The notes below the pieces were generated by a model that was not told the origin of the DNA, made no database searches, and was given only the letters and a program-made list of their open reading frames with translations. Shown one piece after another: positions 1-11,648 of a stretch of DNA of 64,000 nucleotides. This stretch comes from Myrmaecium sp. VS I D KN 1 (lineage: Eukaryota; Ascomycota; Dothideomycetes; Valsariales; Valsariaceae): positions 264,117-328,116 of the forward strand of contig JADQAV010000024.1 in assembly GCA_019775845.1 (NCBI GenBank). Direction: 5' to 3'. The position numbers and the translations under genes were made by a program. Position 1 is the first letter of the stretch; each line of letters opens with the position of its first letter.

Positions 1-787
1 TTCTGCTGGATCAAATCGCCTTGGTAGGAGGGAGCACATGGGCAGTGAGTGGCAGTGGCAGTGGCCGTGGCGACGGGGAGGTTTGGTTCGGCCAGGAGGG
101 GGCCAGGAGGGGCGAAGAGGGGCTGCGCGGACGGGCCGAAGAGCGCTGAACGGGCGGGGGCACTAGCCCCCACGGCTTGGCCGACTGCGAGCATCTCTGG
201 CACGCCCTCAGATCGTCTTCAGCAGGCCTCCTCGCACGTCTCAGGAAGCCCTTACTTATCCGCGGCGAGGATATCCTTCTCCTTCTTTTTACATATCTGC
301 CCAAGGCAGCTGCGGCGAGTACTTGGGCCTGCGGCGGGTAAGAGGCTTTTATTTCAACGACACAGGCACGGTCGCGACGGGACATGGTATATTTATTTTA
401 GCTCAAAGCTACATACAGTACATCGCTTTCGTTTCCCCATGCTCGTCACCCCGGCCTGATGGCCTTGTGACGGCACGTTTCGGCAAGCGTGGCCCTCATT
501 CGCCTTCTGCACCTTACCTTCCACAGCCCACCGCCCACCACACCCGGCACCACCACCCGGCACCACCCCATCATCCGTCATCGGACGCATCGTGAGTGGG
601 CAGCTGGCCACCACGCCAACCAGACCTACCCTGTGGGTGACATGCAATTGCCTCCGAGGTGTGCTCATGGCCATGGCACCGCCGAGTCCGCCCCTCCAGC
701 GGTTGGTCCGTTATCCGTCCTCGGTTTCGACTGAGATGTGCTGGACAGCCGCTGTCCGGTCTTCTGAAGGTGCTCCATTGTTCAAAA
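1..787. other. Upstream region of the multicopper oxidase
   Basis: No convincing gene is seen here. The first 300 bases are GC-rich and open on both strands without domain-like sequence. The stretch just before the oxidase start presumably holds its promoter and leader. No clear TATA box was recognised. Confidence 0.5.
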
Positions 788-2869
788 ATGGACGTTCAAG
801 ACACGTTCTACCTGGGTCGCGGTGAAGAGGAGGATGGCAGCTCGACAGACTGGTCGAGTTCGGCCGGCGAGCAGCACCAGTCTCTCCTCAACAAGGAACA
901 TGTCGGTATCCAGACTCTGGGAAGCAAGAATGCCACCAGCAAAGGGGATCCCGAATCAGCCTCTCCAGCCAACCCGAGATGGCGATACACAGTCATCGCA
1001 CTGGCCGGTTCCATCGCCGCACTGATGATGATAATCCTCGCACTCGCAGCTGGATTAACCCCATGGCTTTCTGGGCTCAACAGTCAAGACGGATCGCATC
1101 TGTATCAGCAGCAACGACCGGACCCTCAGGATGAATACGTCCTCTCCATGGACTGGGACTTCGCTGCGCCCCCAACGCGCCGCGAATACAACTGGACGAT
1201 CCGAGATGTCGACTACAACCCAGACGGTGTCTATCGTCCCATGCTCCTCATCAACGACCAGTTTCCAGGACCGCTCATCAGATGTAACGAGGGAGACACC
1301 TTGGTCATCCACGTCGACAACCAAGCCACCAATGCCACCTCGATCCACTGGCACGGTATGTACCAGAACGGCACGAACTGGATGGATGGAACGGTGGGCT
1401 TGACCCAGTGCCCGATTGCACCGCACACCAACTTCACCTACGAGTTCACAGTTTTGGGGCAGGCAGGAACATACTGGTACCACGGCCACTACGGAGTCCA
1501 AGCCTCGGATGGAATCGTAGGACCCCTCGTGGTCCACTCCAGGGCGGAGAAAGAGCTACAGAAGATCCCATACACCACCGACCGCGTCGTCATGGTCCAG
1601 GACCATTATTATGACCTCTCCGGCGTGCTCATGATGCAGTATCTCTCCCCCGACCGCGAGAATGCGGAGCCTGTCCCCGCAAACGCTCTCATCAACGGTC
1701 AGAACATCCGCAATTGCGACGACCTTCCTAACCGTCGATGCGATAACGCTACCGGAGGCGCCGCCGTGCCGACATTCGATCTCGCCCCAGACACCTCCCA
1801 TCGCCTCCGCATCATCAACACGGGCGCTTTCGCCGAGTTTCAGATGCAGATCGACGAACATGAGTTCGCCGTAACTGAAGTCGATGGCACGAACGTCTCG
1901 CCCGCGTATTTCCACCGCCTGACCATTTTACCAGCGCAACGCTACAGTATCATCCTCACAACTAACCACACTTGTACGCCCTCTTACTGGCTCCGCGCGC
2001 GCATGGTAACACACTGCTTCGCGGAGGATAATCCAGAGATGATCGCCGAGGCGCGGGCCATCATCCGGTACACTTCACCAGATTCGTCAATCTCCGATGC
2101 CCAAATGCAAGCCATGCCCCCTACCAGCAAAGACTGGCCCGAAGTGATCGAAGTCACCTGCCGCGATTTCAACATCAGCGCCTTGCAACCCCTCGACGCC
2201 CCTCTTCCACCCGCCCACGCCGACTCCACGGTCTACCTACGGGCCAACTTCGAGATCGGCGCCTGGCGGCTCGCACGCGGGTTCTTCAACTCCTCCTCCT
2301 TCCGACCGAACCTGCGCTCCCCGACCCTCCACCGCGTCGCGGGCAACACATCCTTCCCCGCCACCGCCGCACCGGGGGTCAACGCACTCTCCTTCGACAC
2401 CCGCCGGGAGCTCGTCTTCCAGACGCCGACGACCCCGCAGCAGGAGAGCCCCCCGGTCATCGACGTCGTGGTCTCCAACTTCGACGACGGCGCCCACCCG
2501 CTGCACCTGCACGGCTACAAGTTCTGGGTGCTGGCGGCCGGGAAGGGGTACCCGCCTGCGTCCGCGCCCCCGGCGACGCCGCCGGCGGATCCGACCTCCG
2601 GCTGGATGATCTACCGGGACACGGCGACGCTCCCCGGGTTCGGCTGGCTCTGGCTCCGGTTCGTGGCGGACAATCCGGGGGTGTGGGCGTTCCACTGCCA
2701 CATGGCGTGGCATAGCGAGGCGGGCTTGCTGATGCAGTTTTTGATCGGGGCGGAGGAGGTCCGGGGCTGGGGGCTGCCGGGGGGCATGATGGAGATGTGT
2801 GCGATGGAGGGGGTGGAGCGTGGTGCGGGACCGGATGATGAGCGGTGGGTGGGGCATTTTGGGGATTAG
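788..2869 (+). CDS. Membrane-anchored multicopper oxidase (laccase-like)
   Basis: Single-exon protein of 693 residues that should oxidise phenolic or metal substrates and reduce O2 to water. All four copper signatures are visible: HWHG near residue 187 (followed by QNGTNWMDG), WYHGHYG near 231, HPLHLHG near 570 and HCHMAWHSEAGL near 636. The residue after the last motif is Leu, as in low- to mid-potential laccases. There is no cleavable signal peptide. A roughly 66-residue polar N-terminus precedes one hydrophobic helix (about 67-90), so a type II membrane protein with the oxidase domain outside the cytoplasm is inferred. Several NxT/NxS glycosylation sites follow. The ATG at 788 is preferred because the frame upstream lacks oxidase features and an earlier ATG. 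It could be a laccase or a ferroxidase-type enzyme; no Fet3-type C-terminal anchor is present. Confidence 0.93.
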   Translation: MDVQDTFYLGRGEEEDGSSTDWSSSAGEQHQSLLNKEHVGIQTLGSKNATSKGDPESASPANPRWRYTVIALAGSIAALMMIILALAAGLTPWLSGLNSQDGSHLYQQQRPDPQDEYVLSMDWDFAAPPTRREYNWTIRDVDYNPDGVYRPMLLINDQFPGPLIRCNEGDTLVIHVDNQATNATSIHWHGMYQNGTNWMDGTVGLTQCPIAPHTNFTYEFTVLGQAGTYWYHGHYGVQASDGIVGPLVVHSRAEKELQKIPYTTDRVVMVQDHYYDLSGVLMMQYLSPDRENAEPVPANALINGQNIRNCDDLPNRRCDNATGGAAVPTFDLAPDTSHRLRIINTGAFAEFQMQIDEHEFAVTEVDGTNVSPAYFHRLTILPAQRYSIILTTNHTCTPSYWLRARMVTHCFAEDNPEMIAEARAIIRYTSPDSSISDAQMQAMPPTSKDWPEVIEVTCRDFNISALQPLDAPLPPAHADSTVYLRANFEIGAWRLARGFFNSSSFRPNLRSPTLHRVAGNTSFPATAAPGVNALSFDTRRELVFQTPTTPQQESPPVIDVVVSNFDDGAHPLHLHGYKFWVLAAGKGYPPASAPPATPPADPTSGWMIYRDTATLPGFGWLWLRFVADNPGVWAFHCHMAWHSEAGLLMQFLIGAEEVRGWGLPGGMMEMCAMEGVERGAGPDDERWVGHFGD

Positions 2870-3477
2870 GTAGGTGGTTATTTCTTTGGGATTTCGTTCG
2901 TTTGAGGCGGTGGCTTCATCCTCTGCAGGGGCTGGGGTGGGAAATTGTCAGGATGAATCTTCCATTGGTTTGTGGATGTCGGTGGAGGGCTGCATGTTTG
3001 GATTCATCGTTCTGCTGGGTCTCGATGATTCCCCACTGCTATTAAGATTAATAGAGCTGAATCCGTAGCCATTGAGCCACTCATCTCCCTTTATCGTACC
3101 TACATCTTCTGTCCTCAAGCTGTGCAGGTATGTACCAGTACTTCTTACGTGAGGTCCTGGCATGTGCCCTCCCCACCCATCTGAAGATGGCGACGACGCT
3201 GGTCGGAGATAAGGCACGGAGGTTAGCCCTGTTAGTAACCGTTGCGCACGGGGCACTTGTCGACCGCCGTAATTCTCCCGGAGACCCTGGCGCCTTCTCT
3301 GCCAACACGACGAGTGGAAGTTTGTTTGCGCTGTCACTTCCAGCTCCTACAACCGCCTCACCTTTCTCACGACCAGCATACATACATATCGTACACCATA
3401 CTCACCCGATCCGTCCCCATAGCTGCCGAGCACCTCTTATCATGCACCAATTCCATTAAACGACCACATCCCTCCCG
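2870..3477. other. Intergenic region, 3' flank of oxidase and promoter of WD40 gene
   Basis: No ORF with recognisable content. The last 150 bases before 3478 are C-rich, as expected for a fungal leader. Confidence 0.5.
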
Positions 3478-6276
3478 ATGCCGCCGAAGAAGAAGCTCGC
3501 TCGTCCCGGACGCACGGCATCGCCGGTCAAGAGCCCTGGCCGGCAAGCTCAACGGCCACGGCCGTTCGTCTTCCCCCGGCAGCACCACCTGGTGATCACC
3601 ACGCACAAGCACGTCCTCTCCTGGGACGCGGACGGCGTCGCGGTCGTCTTCACGTCGGGGTCGGAGGGCATCCTGGCGGCGAGGGAAGCTAAGGATGGGA
3701 GCGGCATGCTGGCCATCGCGGACAGCCAGGTGGTCGTGCTGCATGATGGCACCGGCACGATGGACCGGAGCTACCGACTGAAGCGAACTGATGTGAGCGG
3801 CTAAGTAGCCTCCTCTCTCTCTCTCTCTCTCTTTCTCTCCGTGGGCGAGGAATCGGGATCAACTGACGCCGTGCGCCAGGGCCGCGTCCGCATCCTGGAG
3901 TACGCCGAGGACTCCAAGCGGCTCTTCTTCACGACGACCCTGCAGAACGCCGTGCAGGCCTACTCGGTCCCGCAGTCGTGCCTGCTCGACCCGGCCGCGC
4001 ACGCCCACCCGTCCCCGCCGACGGTGCTGGCGACCTCCAAGTCGAACCACCTCCTCCTCACCGCCTCGGAGAACCCGCCGGTCATCTACCTCCAGAACCT
4101 CACGCTTGGCACCCCGCCCTTGCTCCTCAAGCCGCGCGCGTCCGATAGCCCCGTCGTGGCGGCTTCGTTCCACCCGGACCGGCCCAATGTGTTTCTGCTG
4201 GCGTTCCGGGATAATACGCTCGCGGCGTACGACGCGACGAAGATCATTCGGGATGATGGCAAGGCGGTAGGACGGGCCGCGGCCACCGCGGCCGCGCGGA
4301 CGGCTCTGACGCGGGAGATCAGCCAGTTTAAGAACCTGCACGGTCTGTTTAAGAACATCCACACGCGGACGACCAAGGAGAACTCGCGGGATGGCGCGCA
4401 GATGCATGACGAGGGCGGGTCCGGCACGGCTGCCGTCGGAGGGACACCCGTGGGCATCACGGGCGCGGCGTTCGTGCCGGGGTACAAAACCCGCGCCGTC
4501 AGCGTGGGCGGGGATGGGAAGTGTCGGATCGTCGACTTTGATCACGGTGCGCAGATCGTGCGGACGTGGCATGTGAAAGGTCCCGCGACAAGCTTGTCCA
4601 TTTTGCCGCTGCTGGGAGGCGAGAAGGAAGCCCCGGCGGCCGGGAAGAAGCCGCAGGTCAGGAGGAAGCCTGCTTCGAATGGCATCGAAGATAAAGCCAA
4701 GACGTCGGACTACTTGATCGCGGTTGGGAGGCAGGACGGCAAGGTCCTCCTCTTCGACGCCGTCGGACTGCTGCTCGCGGAGAAGCTGGTCGATTCGGAC
4801 GGTGGCCGCGTGCTGGGCGTCGAATGGATGGACGGCTCCAGCCCGAAGGTCGTCGCCTCGACCACCACCACACTCGACGTCCCCCCGGCTAGTAGCACCA
4901 CCCTGCGCCGCTCGAAGCGCAAAAGCGCCGTCCTTGACGATGCCGCGGAAGTTAAAGCAGCACCATCCTCCGGCCTCAACAACTCCACCTCGGCCCCCGC
5001 CGCCCCCGCCCCCGCCCTCGCTGCGGAGGACGACGACGACGACCTCCTCGGCACCGTCAACTTCCGCCCCCAAGCCGGCCCCGTGCACCGCGACTTACCT
5101 CCCATCCTCGGCGACAGCAGCACCGCTGCACCAAACTACATGGACCTCTTCTCCCCCGTCAAACCTGTCCCCGCTCCCCCACCGCCCCTCTCACCTGCCC
5201 GTCGCCCGCGCATCCGGCCGCGTCTGAGTAGCTCGACTTTTGTGGACCATTCTGCTACTGCTGCTGCTGCTGCGGCAGCCCCCGTCCTTGCGCCGCCGGG
5301 TTCGGCGGTTGGGTTGCTGGAGGTGGGGGGTTTAAAGGGCTCGGCTTCACCTCCTCCCGCTCCCGCGGATGGCGAGGGCGATAAAGGGGGTGAGCGTGAT
5401 GGCGAAGGCAAGGAAGAGGACGAGAAAGAAGGCGACACAATCCACGTCGCCGCCGCCGCCGCCGCCGCCAGTCGCCATCCACCCGACGTGCCGTCCACGC
5501 GGCCGACGAAAGTGCGTAAACTGAGCGGCGGCCGACCGGGAATGCCGATGCCGGGGTCGTACGTGAGTAGTACGAATGCGAGTGGAGAGAGTGTGGGGTC
5601 GGTGGGAGTGTCTACGTCGTCGGCGGCGAACAAGAACAAGAACAACAGTAACAGTGATGCGGCGAGGATTTTAGCTGGACTGCGGAAGGTGGCTGCGGTG
5701 GACGCGGAGAAGGGGATGGATGGGAAGGGCAGGGAGGGTGGGTTGTTGGATGTGTATCGCCCTGCGGCTCCGGCGCAGGGGGGGCGGAAGGTGGAGGGTG
5801 ATGGGCGGCAAGAGGAGGAAGAAGAAGAAGAGGAAGAGGATATCTGGATGGAAGAGCATGACGACGATCAGGATGAGGATCATCATCTGGGGACCCGTCC
5901 TGAGCCCGGCAAGAAAACGAAAGATAAAGGCAAAGCCAAAGCCAAAGGGAAGGAGAAGGAGAAAGAGAAGCTCGTCGACGCGCCCAAACCAGTGCTAGTA
6001 TGCCGCGGCCGCTACTTTCCTCGGGACATCGACGCGTCCGCGACGCCGCGGGAACCGGTGCCTATTTGGCGCCGCCGTCCGCCTCCGCTGGGCGCGGGTT
6101 GGAGCGGGGGGAAGCAGGATGTGGAGGAGGAGGAGGAGGAGGAGGAGGAGGAGGAGGAGGATGTGGAAGAGTGTGCGGGGTGTAGAACGGTGAGGGCGGA
6201 GGTTAAGCGCTTGAGGCGGGAGGTTAGGGAGCTGCGTAGGTTGGTTGGGAGTACTGGTGCTGGTGGCTTACGTTAA
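3478..6276 (+). CDS. WD40-type protein with long acidic tail and C-terminal coiled coil
   Basis: Two exons, 3478-3792 and 3880-6276, give 903 residues. The 87-nt intron has a GTGAGC donor, CTGAC branch site and CAG acceptor, and carries a CT microsatellite. The N-terminus is basic (MPPKKK..., nuclear-like). Residues ~30-350 read as beta-propeller strands (for example VGGDGKCRIVDFD and VGRQDGKVLLFDA). After ~350 the protein is low complexity: Ala/Pro stretches, a poly-Ala run, two poly-Glu runs (the second coded by a GAG repeat near 6123-6162) and K-rich (KAKGKEKEK) sequence. It ends in CAGC plus a heptad-like helix (VKRLRREVRELRRLVG). A nuclear ribosome-biogenesis WD protein of the UTP9/UTP5 kind is one possibility, but no Utp12 domain was recognised. 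The gene is well supported; its function is not. Confidence 0.85.
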
Positions 6277-8554
6277 CTTTTTTCCTCGTTGGCTTTTCCT
6301 TTTATATTGTTTTTCTTTTCTTCGACGTTCTATACCCCCCTCTTACTCTCCGCGCGCTCCTTTGGGATGTAAACGATGACTTATTTCTAGAGAGAAACTA
6401 CCTTTAGAGAGGAAAGTACCTAGCCTTGGCGTAGGAGAGCGGTGTTTGTATATCTATCCTTCGCGAAGCTAGTTTTCCCTTTTTGTTCTGTTCCTTGCAT
6501 GTGATCACGCGTAGTTACTACTTTCCTAGAGGGATACGTTGTACGTGGCTATCTCCATACTTACCTACCTCCTGAGCGCATAGATCTACGTAGCTATAGT
6601 AGTACCTCGTATGGTGTGGGTTTGCGGTCGCCCGCACTGTACCGTATCCGTACCGTAGGTACCGCACATAGCGTACCTGATTCATACCTATGTACCTACC
6701 TACTTTACTACTAATTCCCTACCTAAGATATTCACATGTGCAGGGCGGGCTGGCACGCTGGGCCGAGCTGGCACGCTGGGCCGAGCTGGCACGCTGGGCC
6801 GAGCTGGCACGCTGGGCCGAGCTGGCACTCTGGGCTGAGCTGGGCTGGCCTGGGCTGATGTAAGTGAGTGGATCGTCAAACGTTGAGAGTGTGGGGTTCG
6901 GATATTTCTTTTTTTTCTTTTCTTCCCGTCGTTTTTAAGGTTTTCCGTGCCCGCCCTATCTTTTTTTTAATATCTTTTTTAGTTGCTTTTTTTTCCGTTG
7001 GTCAAGACTTCGGCTATAAACGTGCTTGTCGGGCCGTTTTTGAATTTCGCTTGGGATTTTATAGGCCTTTGTAGGCATCTCGAGCCGTACTCGGGATTCT
7101 TAGTGTGTTAAGGCTAAGTTTTGATAAGAGTGAAAAGTGTGTTTGGTGGTTTAAACTTCGAGGTATAGAAGTTAGATGTAGTTATGTGTATATACGGTAC
7201 TGTAGTTACCATACTAATGGTTATACTCTACGCCGTTGCATGCAAGTAGTATGCAGGAGAGTTCAGGGGGTCGAGAGGTTCGGGTGGTGGAGTCCTGCTC
7301 GTTAAGCTTATCTTAGATCGATCACCATGGGTTGCAAGGCAAGGCGAGGCGAGGCGAGGCAAGGTAAGGGGTTGGTGTTGTTCTTGTGATTCTTTGTTAT
7401 TAGTATTCATGTATCTCACCTCGGTATCTGTGGCGTCTGGGATGGAGTGGCAGTGCAGTCTTCAATTCACAGTTGATGGCCTACTTTAGATAGTGAATGA
7501 TTAGGAGTACTCCGTACCTGATGTTCCATGGTGTCGCAGGATGTGAGGCGGTCGGTCCCGTCTCCTGTGCTCCTCAGTGCTCAGGTTTGCTCTAAACCCC
7601 TCCGAACTGGCCCGCGCTAGGACCGGTCGGGCAATCGACGACCTTACTAAGTTCCTCCTCCACCGCTCACCTGGCACTCCCCACGCCTCTCTCTCTCCTG
7701 GCCTGTCTCACCCTTCGTTCTCTCAGCTCACCTTTCGCTTTTTCTCTCCCCGCCTCCTCCGCCTCCTCCTCCTAACTTACTCATCCTCCTCTTTTACTTC
7801 CTCTCGCCCTCATCCTCATCCTCCTTCTTCCCTCCTCTCCCCCCTCCGCCCATGCCGTGACCGACCGCTTCACTTCGCCGACTCTCTCTCTCACTCTCCC
7901 TTGCTGCCGTCTTCGTCGTACGGCGTGCCACTCACTCACTTACTCGCTCACCCACACGCTCTCTACGGTGGGGTAGCAGCAACGGCAGCGGCAGCGGAAG
8001 CAGATCTTTCCGTCCGCTTTTTTTCTCCTCCGGCGATCACCGCTGTCACGAAAGTGAAAAGGCATCCCTTGTCTTCTTCGCACGTTTTCTCCATCGCGAC
8101 CACCATCCCCTGCCCGTCGCTTGTGGAGATCGCTCGTCGCTCGTCGCCCATCGATCCCGGACGTCGTTCGCTTTTTCTGTTTTCGGTTCCACCATCCGCC
8201 GTGGAGGACGGTAACGAGGACGACCGGGCCTGAACAGACTTTACCGGCTGCGCGTGTGCTTGACGGACTGTGAACTTCTTTGCGAAATTCGTCGTCATCT
8301 TCTCTTCTGTTGTGCGACTGCATCTTATCCTTTTTTCGGTGGATCACTCCGACAGCAAGGTTGTCGCTCGCCTGCGTTTTCAGCCTTCGTCGGCCCGCCC
8401 TGCATCCCCGACCTCTCGTCTATCTGGCATCTTTCCAAAAGATCTGGAGTGAAAACGCCCCGTGATCATCTCTCCGTTCAGACCTCAAGCGCGCCCTGCA
8501 TCCATCTATCATCGTCTTCATTTTTATCGTCTTTCGCCATCATCATCTGTCACC
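6277..8554. other. Long intergenic region with CT-rich leader
   Basis: About 2.3 kb without a supported gene. It holds an 18-bp GC-rich tandem repeat (listed separately), short TA-rich motifs such as repeated TACCTAC/GTACC around 6500-6720, and from about 7680 to 8550 a strongly pyrimidine-rich stretch that is probably the promoter and 5' leader of the transporter at 8555. A 218-codon ORF within it is judged a composition artefact. Confidence 0.5.
6749..6838. repeat. 18-bp GC-rich tandem repeat, about five copies
   Basis: Four exact copies of GCTGGCACGCTGGGCCGA start at 6749, 6767, 6785 and 6803. A fifth, mutated copy starts at 6821, followed by degenerate CTGGGC units. It lies in an intergenic region and has no coding context. 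The length is a multiple of three, but the reading frames around it are closed or unlike protein. Confidence 0.9.
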
Positions 8555-9778
8555 ATGGGTAAGCAAGCCAAGACCGACCACGTTTCAGGCGCCAAGGCAG
8601 CACACTCACCACCACCCCCTTCCAGAAGAGAAACGCGCCTCGTTGGAGATGCAACTCCTCGGCGAGCAGGCCGGTCGGCTGTCCCGCGATGAGACGCTCG
8701 TGGAAGAGCTGCCGCAGTGGGTGGAACCCGCCACACCACCGGCCCCCCCTCCGCTACGAGAGCAGGTCATCACCGCCCTCTGCGTCCTCCTCAACACCGT
8801 CTCGACCGTAACCCTGGTCATTCTCAGCAAACGGTCCGTTCCGTCACGATCTTACCATCACGTCTCCCCCATCCTAACCTCCCTCGCAGCGTCTTTTCCG
8901 ATCCCCAGCTCAAGAACTGCCAAGTCCTCGTCGTGATGTGGCACTTCTTCGTCACTGCCATCGTCCTCTACCTCGCCACCCGCCGACCCTTCTCCCTCTT
9001 CCCCGCCGTGCGCATCCCGGCCGCGTCCATGATCCCCATCTGCGCCTTCTTCGTCGGCTACGTCATCCTCGGCAACCTCTCCCTCACCTACAACTCCATC
9101 GGCTTCTACCAACTCGCCAAGGTGATGACGACCCCGACCGTCGTCGCGCTCAACTTCCTCCTCTTCCGCAAGGCCGTCACGCCGCCCATGCTCGCCGCCA
9201 TCGCCGCCGTCTGCGTCGGCGTCGGCCTGACCATATCCGGCGCCATGTCCTCCAACCTCGTCGGCATCTTCATCGCCGTCGCCGCCTTCACCATCGCCGC
9301 CCTCTATCAGATCTGGATCGGTAAGAAGATCGAGGACCTCCAGGTGACGGCCCCCCAGCTGCTCATGAACCAGGCCCCCCTCAGCGTCCTCCTCCTTATC
9401 CCCTTCGTCCCTTTCTTCGACACCGTTCCGGACCTCTCCCTTGTTCCGAGCTCGGCTCTGGCTGCCCTGGTCGCTACGGGTGTCATGGCTTCTTTGCTCA
9501 ACCTGTCGCAGTTCTTGATCATTGGACGGACCTCGGCTTTGACTGTAAGCTTCCTTTTCGTCGTTCCGGCAACAATATCTCTTTTTTAATCGTGTTTTGC
9601 TGACACCCATCCTCAGTTCAACGTCGTCTCCCACCTCAAGACCATCCTCATCCTCAGCTTCGGCTGGTACACGGAGCACAAGGTGTTCACCGTCCAGGAC
9701 GTCCTGGGTGTTTTTTTGGCTCTGGGAGGCGGCTGGCTGTATAGCTATCTGAGCTTGACGGGAGGGAGGAAGAAGTAG
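8555..9778 (+). CDS. SLC35E3/TPT-family nucleotide-sugar transporter
   Basis: Drug/metabolite-superfamily antiporter, probably moving a nucleotide sugar or related phosphate compound across a Golgi or ER membrane. Exons are 8555-8558, 8626-8833, 8890-9544 and 9617-9778 (342 residues). The first exon is only ATGG; the 67-nt intron after it (GTAAGC ... TTCCAG) is needed to bring the start into frame with the conserved sequence. The second intron has a weak GTCCGT donor but a good CTAAC branch and CAG acceptor. About ten hydrophobic segments are visible. The family stretch YNSIGFYQLAKVMTTPTVV and the C-terminal VVSHLKTILIL ... GWYTEH match the TPT/SLC35E3 layout as I know it. The substrate cannot be read from sequence. 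Confidence 0.88.
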
Positions 9779-10959
9779 GTTGTAGGAGCATGAGCAGGGG
9801 TGTTTGATTTGGGCTATTCCTTTTCCTATTTCTTTTTTCTTTTTTTTTTCCTTTCCTCTCTTTCTGAGAGGTGGAGTTGGGGTTTATGTGACTGCGATTT
9901 GAAAGGAAGGAAGTAAGAAAGATAGGAGGGAAGAAGGTGCAGATGTGAATAAAGGAAATGGCAGGAAGGTGATTTGTCTGTTATCTCCTTTTCTTTCCTT
10001 TTCTTTCTTCCCCTGCATGTGTTGATGCTACCTAGGTATCTCCTCCGAGTTGGTCCAAAATTCCAATCCCATCTGCATGTCTGACTGATGCAATATCCTC
10101 TGTTTATCATTCTTCTTTACTCTTCTCCATCCGGACCACCTTTTTCTTTCTCCGTGTCCATATCCTTGTCAGTACCATGTCCATCCAACGATCCGTCCGT
10201 CCATCAACATCCATGCATACAACCCTTAAGATACAATACATTGCCAATCCTCATCCTCATCCCATCCAACCTGCCCCTCATCAACAACAACAACAAAAAG
10301 AGGAGCAGGCAATGCTACCCTTCCCTTCCCCTTCCCCCCTCCCTCCTCCTACCAGAGGTGTATAGCCCACCCCCACAGTCCCATCCCACGCCCAGCCCCT
10401 CGTCCTCGTACAAGGGATAGTAATTTGGTATCGTGGAAGGAAGGCGGGAGGGAGGGATAAAGTCGTAGAGGCAGGCGCTGGGGCGGTGTAAGACCTAACC
10501 CCCCCTCGCATTGATCTCTTGTGTGCACTGGAGGAGGGATGGAGATCGGTGAGGAGTTCACTCCGTATGGTACTACTCAGTGCCGGTGGTGGGAGAGGGA
10601 GGGAGGGGGGGAGGATGAGTAAGCTGGCTTGTGAATTGGGTGGACGCCGTGATGCATCGCATGCTGTCTGGCAGGCGGGTGAGGCAGGTGAGGCAGGCAG
10701 GCAGTTCTATTCCCGGAGCGACTACGCGCCACATTCGGCTATTTCTTGTCTTTCCTCTTTCTCTCTTCTCTTACCTTATCTCTACTTTGCGTCTTTCCAT
10801 CTATCTAGAAGGGCTTCTTCTAGGCTCACCTCAGCTTGGCTGACGCCCGCTTACGCGAGCATGCCATGCAGGTACAGTACAGTACCAACTCGGCGAAGCG
10901 AAGCGAGCGAGCCTCGGGCAGCGGAGAAGAAGTGGCACAGGAAGAAGAAGAAGAAGCTT

Positions 10960-11069
10960 CTATTTTCCTTCGCTAAGGCTTGTCGCTTTAGTAGATGCTT
11001 ATATGCTAGGAAAGGCTCCTATTTTCCTCTTCGCTAAGGCTTGTTGCTTTAGACTGATGCTTATATGCT
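10960..11069. repeat. Imperfect tandem duplication of about 50 bp plus TGCTTAT repeats
   Basis: The stretch 10960-11007 (CTATTTTCC...CGCTAAGGCTTG...GCTTTAG...GATGCTTATATGCT) recurs at 11019-11069 with small insertions and changes. It is followed by three to four further TGCTTA(TA) units to about 11090. Origin unknown. Confidence 0.7.
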
Positions 11070-11641
11070 TATATGCTTATGCTTATGCTTACGAGGGCCC
11101 CACCGTGAGGTGGGGAGACAAAAGGGGAAGGTGATGTTTACAGTACTAGGTATATCAGATTTCTCCTGTCAGATGACAGTGTTCAAGATGTGAATGTGGG
11201 GATAGACAATCGTACACCAGGTCCTCCCCAACTCCTGCTGCTGCCACCTTCAGCGTGCCTGATGATCCGGGGAAGCGGACTGATCTTCTCCCCACCCGAC
11301 GACGACCCGAGCAAAGCGAGATCAACATGGGAGGAAGGGCTCAGTCAGGCTGTATAAGCCTTCTCGACTACTTACTCTGCTCTGCGGCTATACCATTATT
11401 ACCGACGCCGCATCGTGCTGGAGGGAGCAGCGTCGCTCATCCGGATGCTCGGACCGCCTGCACGGCGGCGCTGCTAACGGATGGAGAGATCGCCTCGCGA
11501 TGTCGGCTGCAACTATCAATAACCGCTTCTGGCTTGGAGAACAGGAGAGCCTGCCTGGATGTGGACGAGGCGGTGGGATGGGGTTGGAGAGGAGAGGAGA
11601 GGAGAGGAGAGGAAAGGAAGGATATAACCGTCGACCAGAGA

Positions 11642-11648
11642 TATAAAA
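11642..11648 (+). promoter_or_regulatory. TATA box (TATAAAA) of the secreted-protein gene
   Basis: TATAAAA lies 149 bp before the ATG at 11791. The intervening leader is C/A-rich and ends in ACCAAACC...CAACC before the start codon. The second small secreted-protein gene (57602) has the same spacing. Confidence 0.65.

Noticed and set aside
3859-5088. 409-codon minus-strand ORF opposite the WD40 gene
   Set aside because: Composition shadow with no recognisable domain.
7577-8233. 218-codon open frame before the nucleotide-sugar transporter
   Set aside because: Ser/Pro/Leu-rich low-complexity translation of pyrimidine-rich leader DNA; no domain and no intron support.
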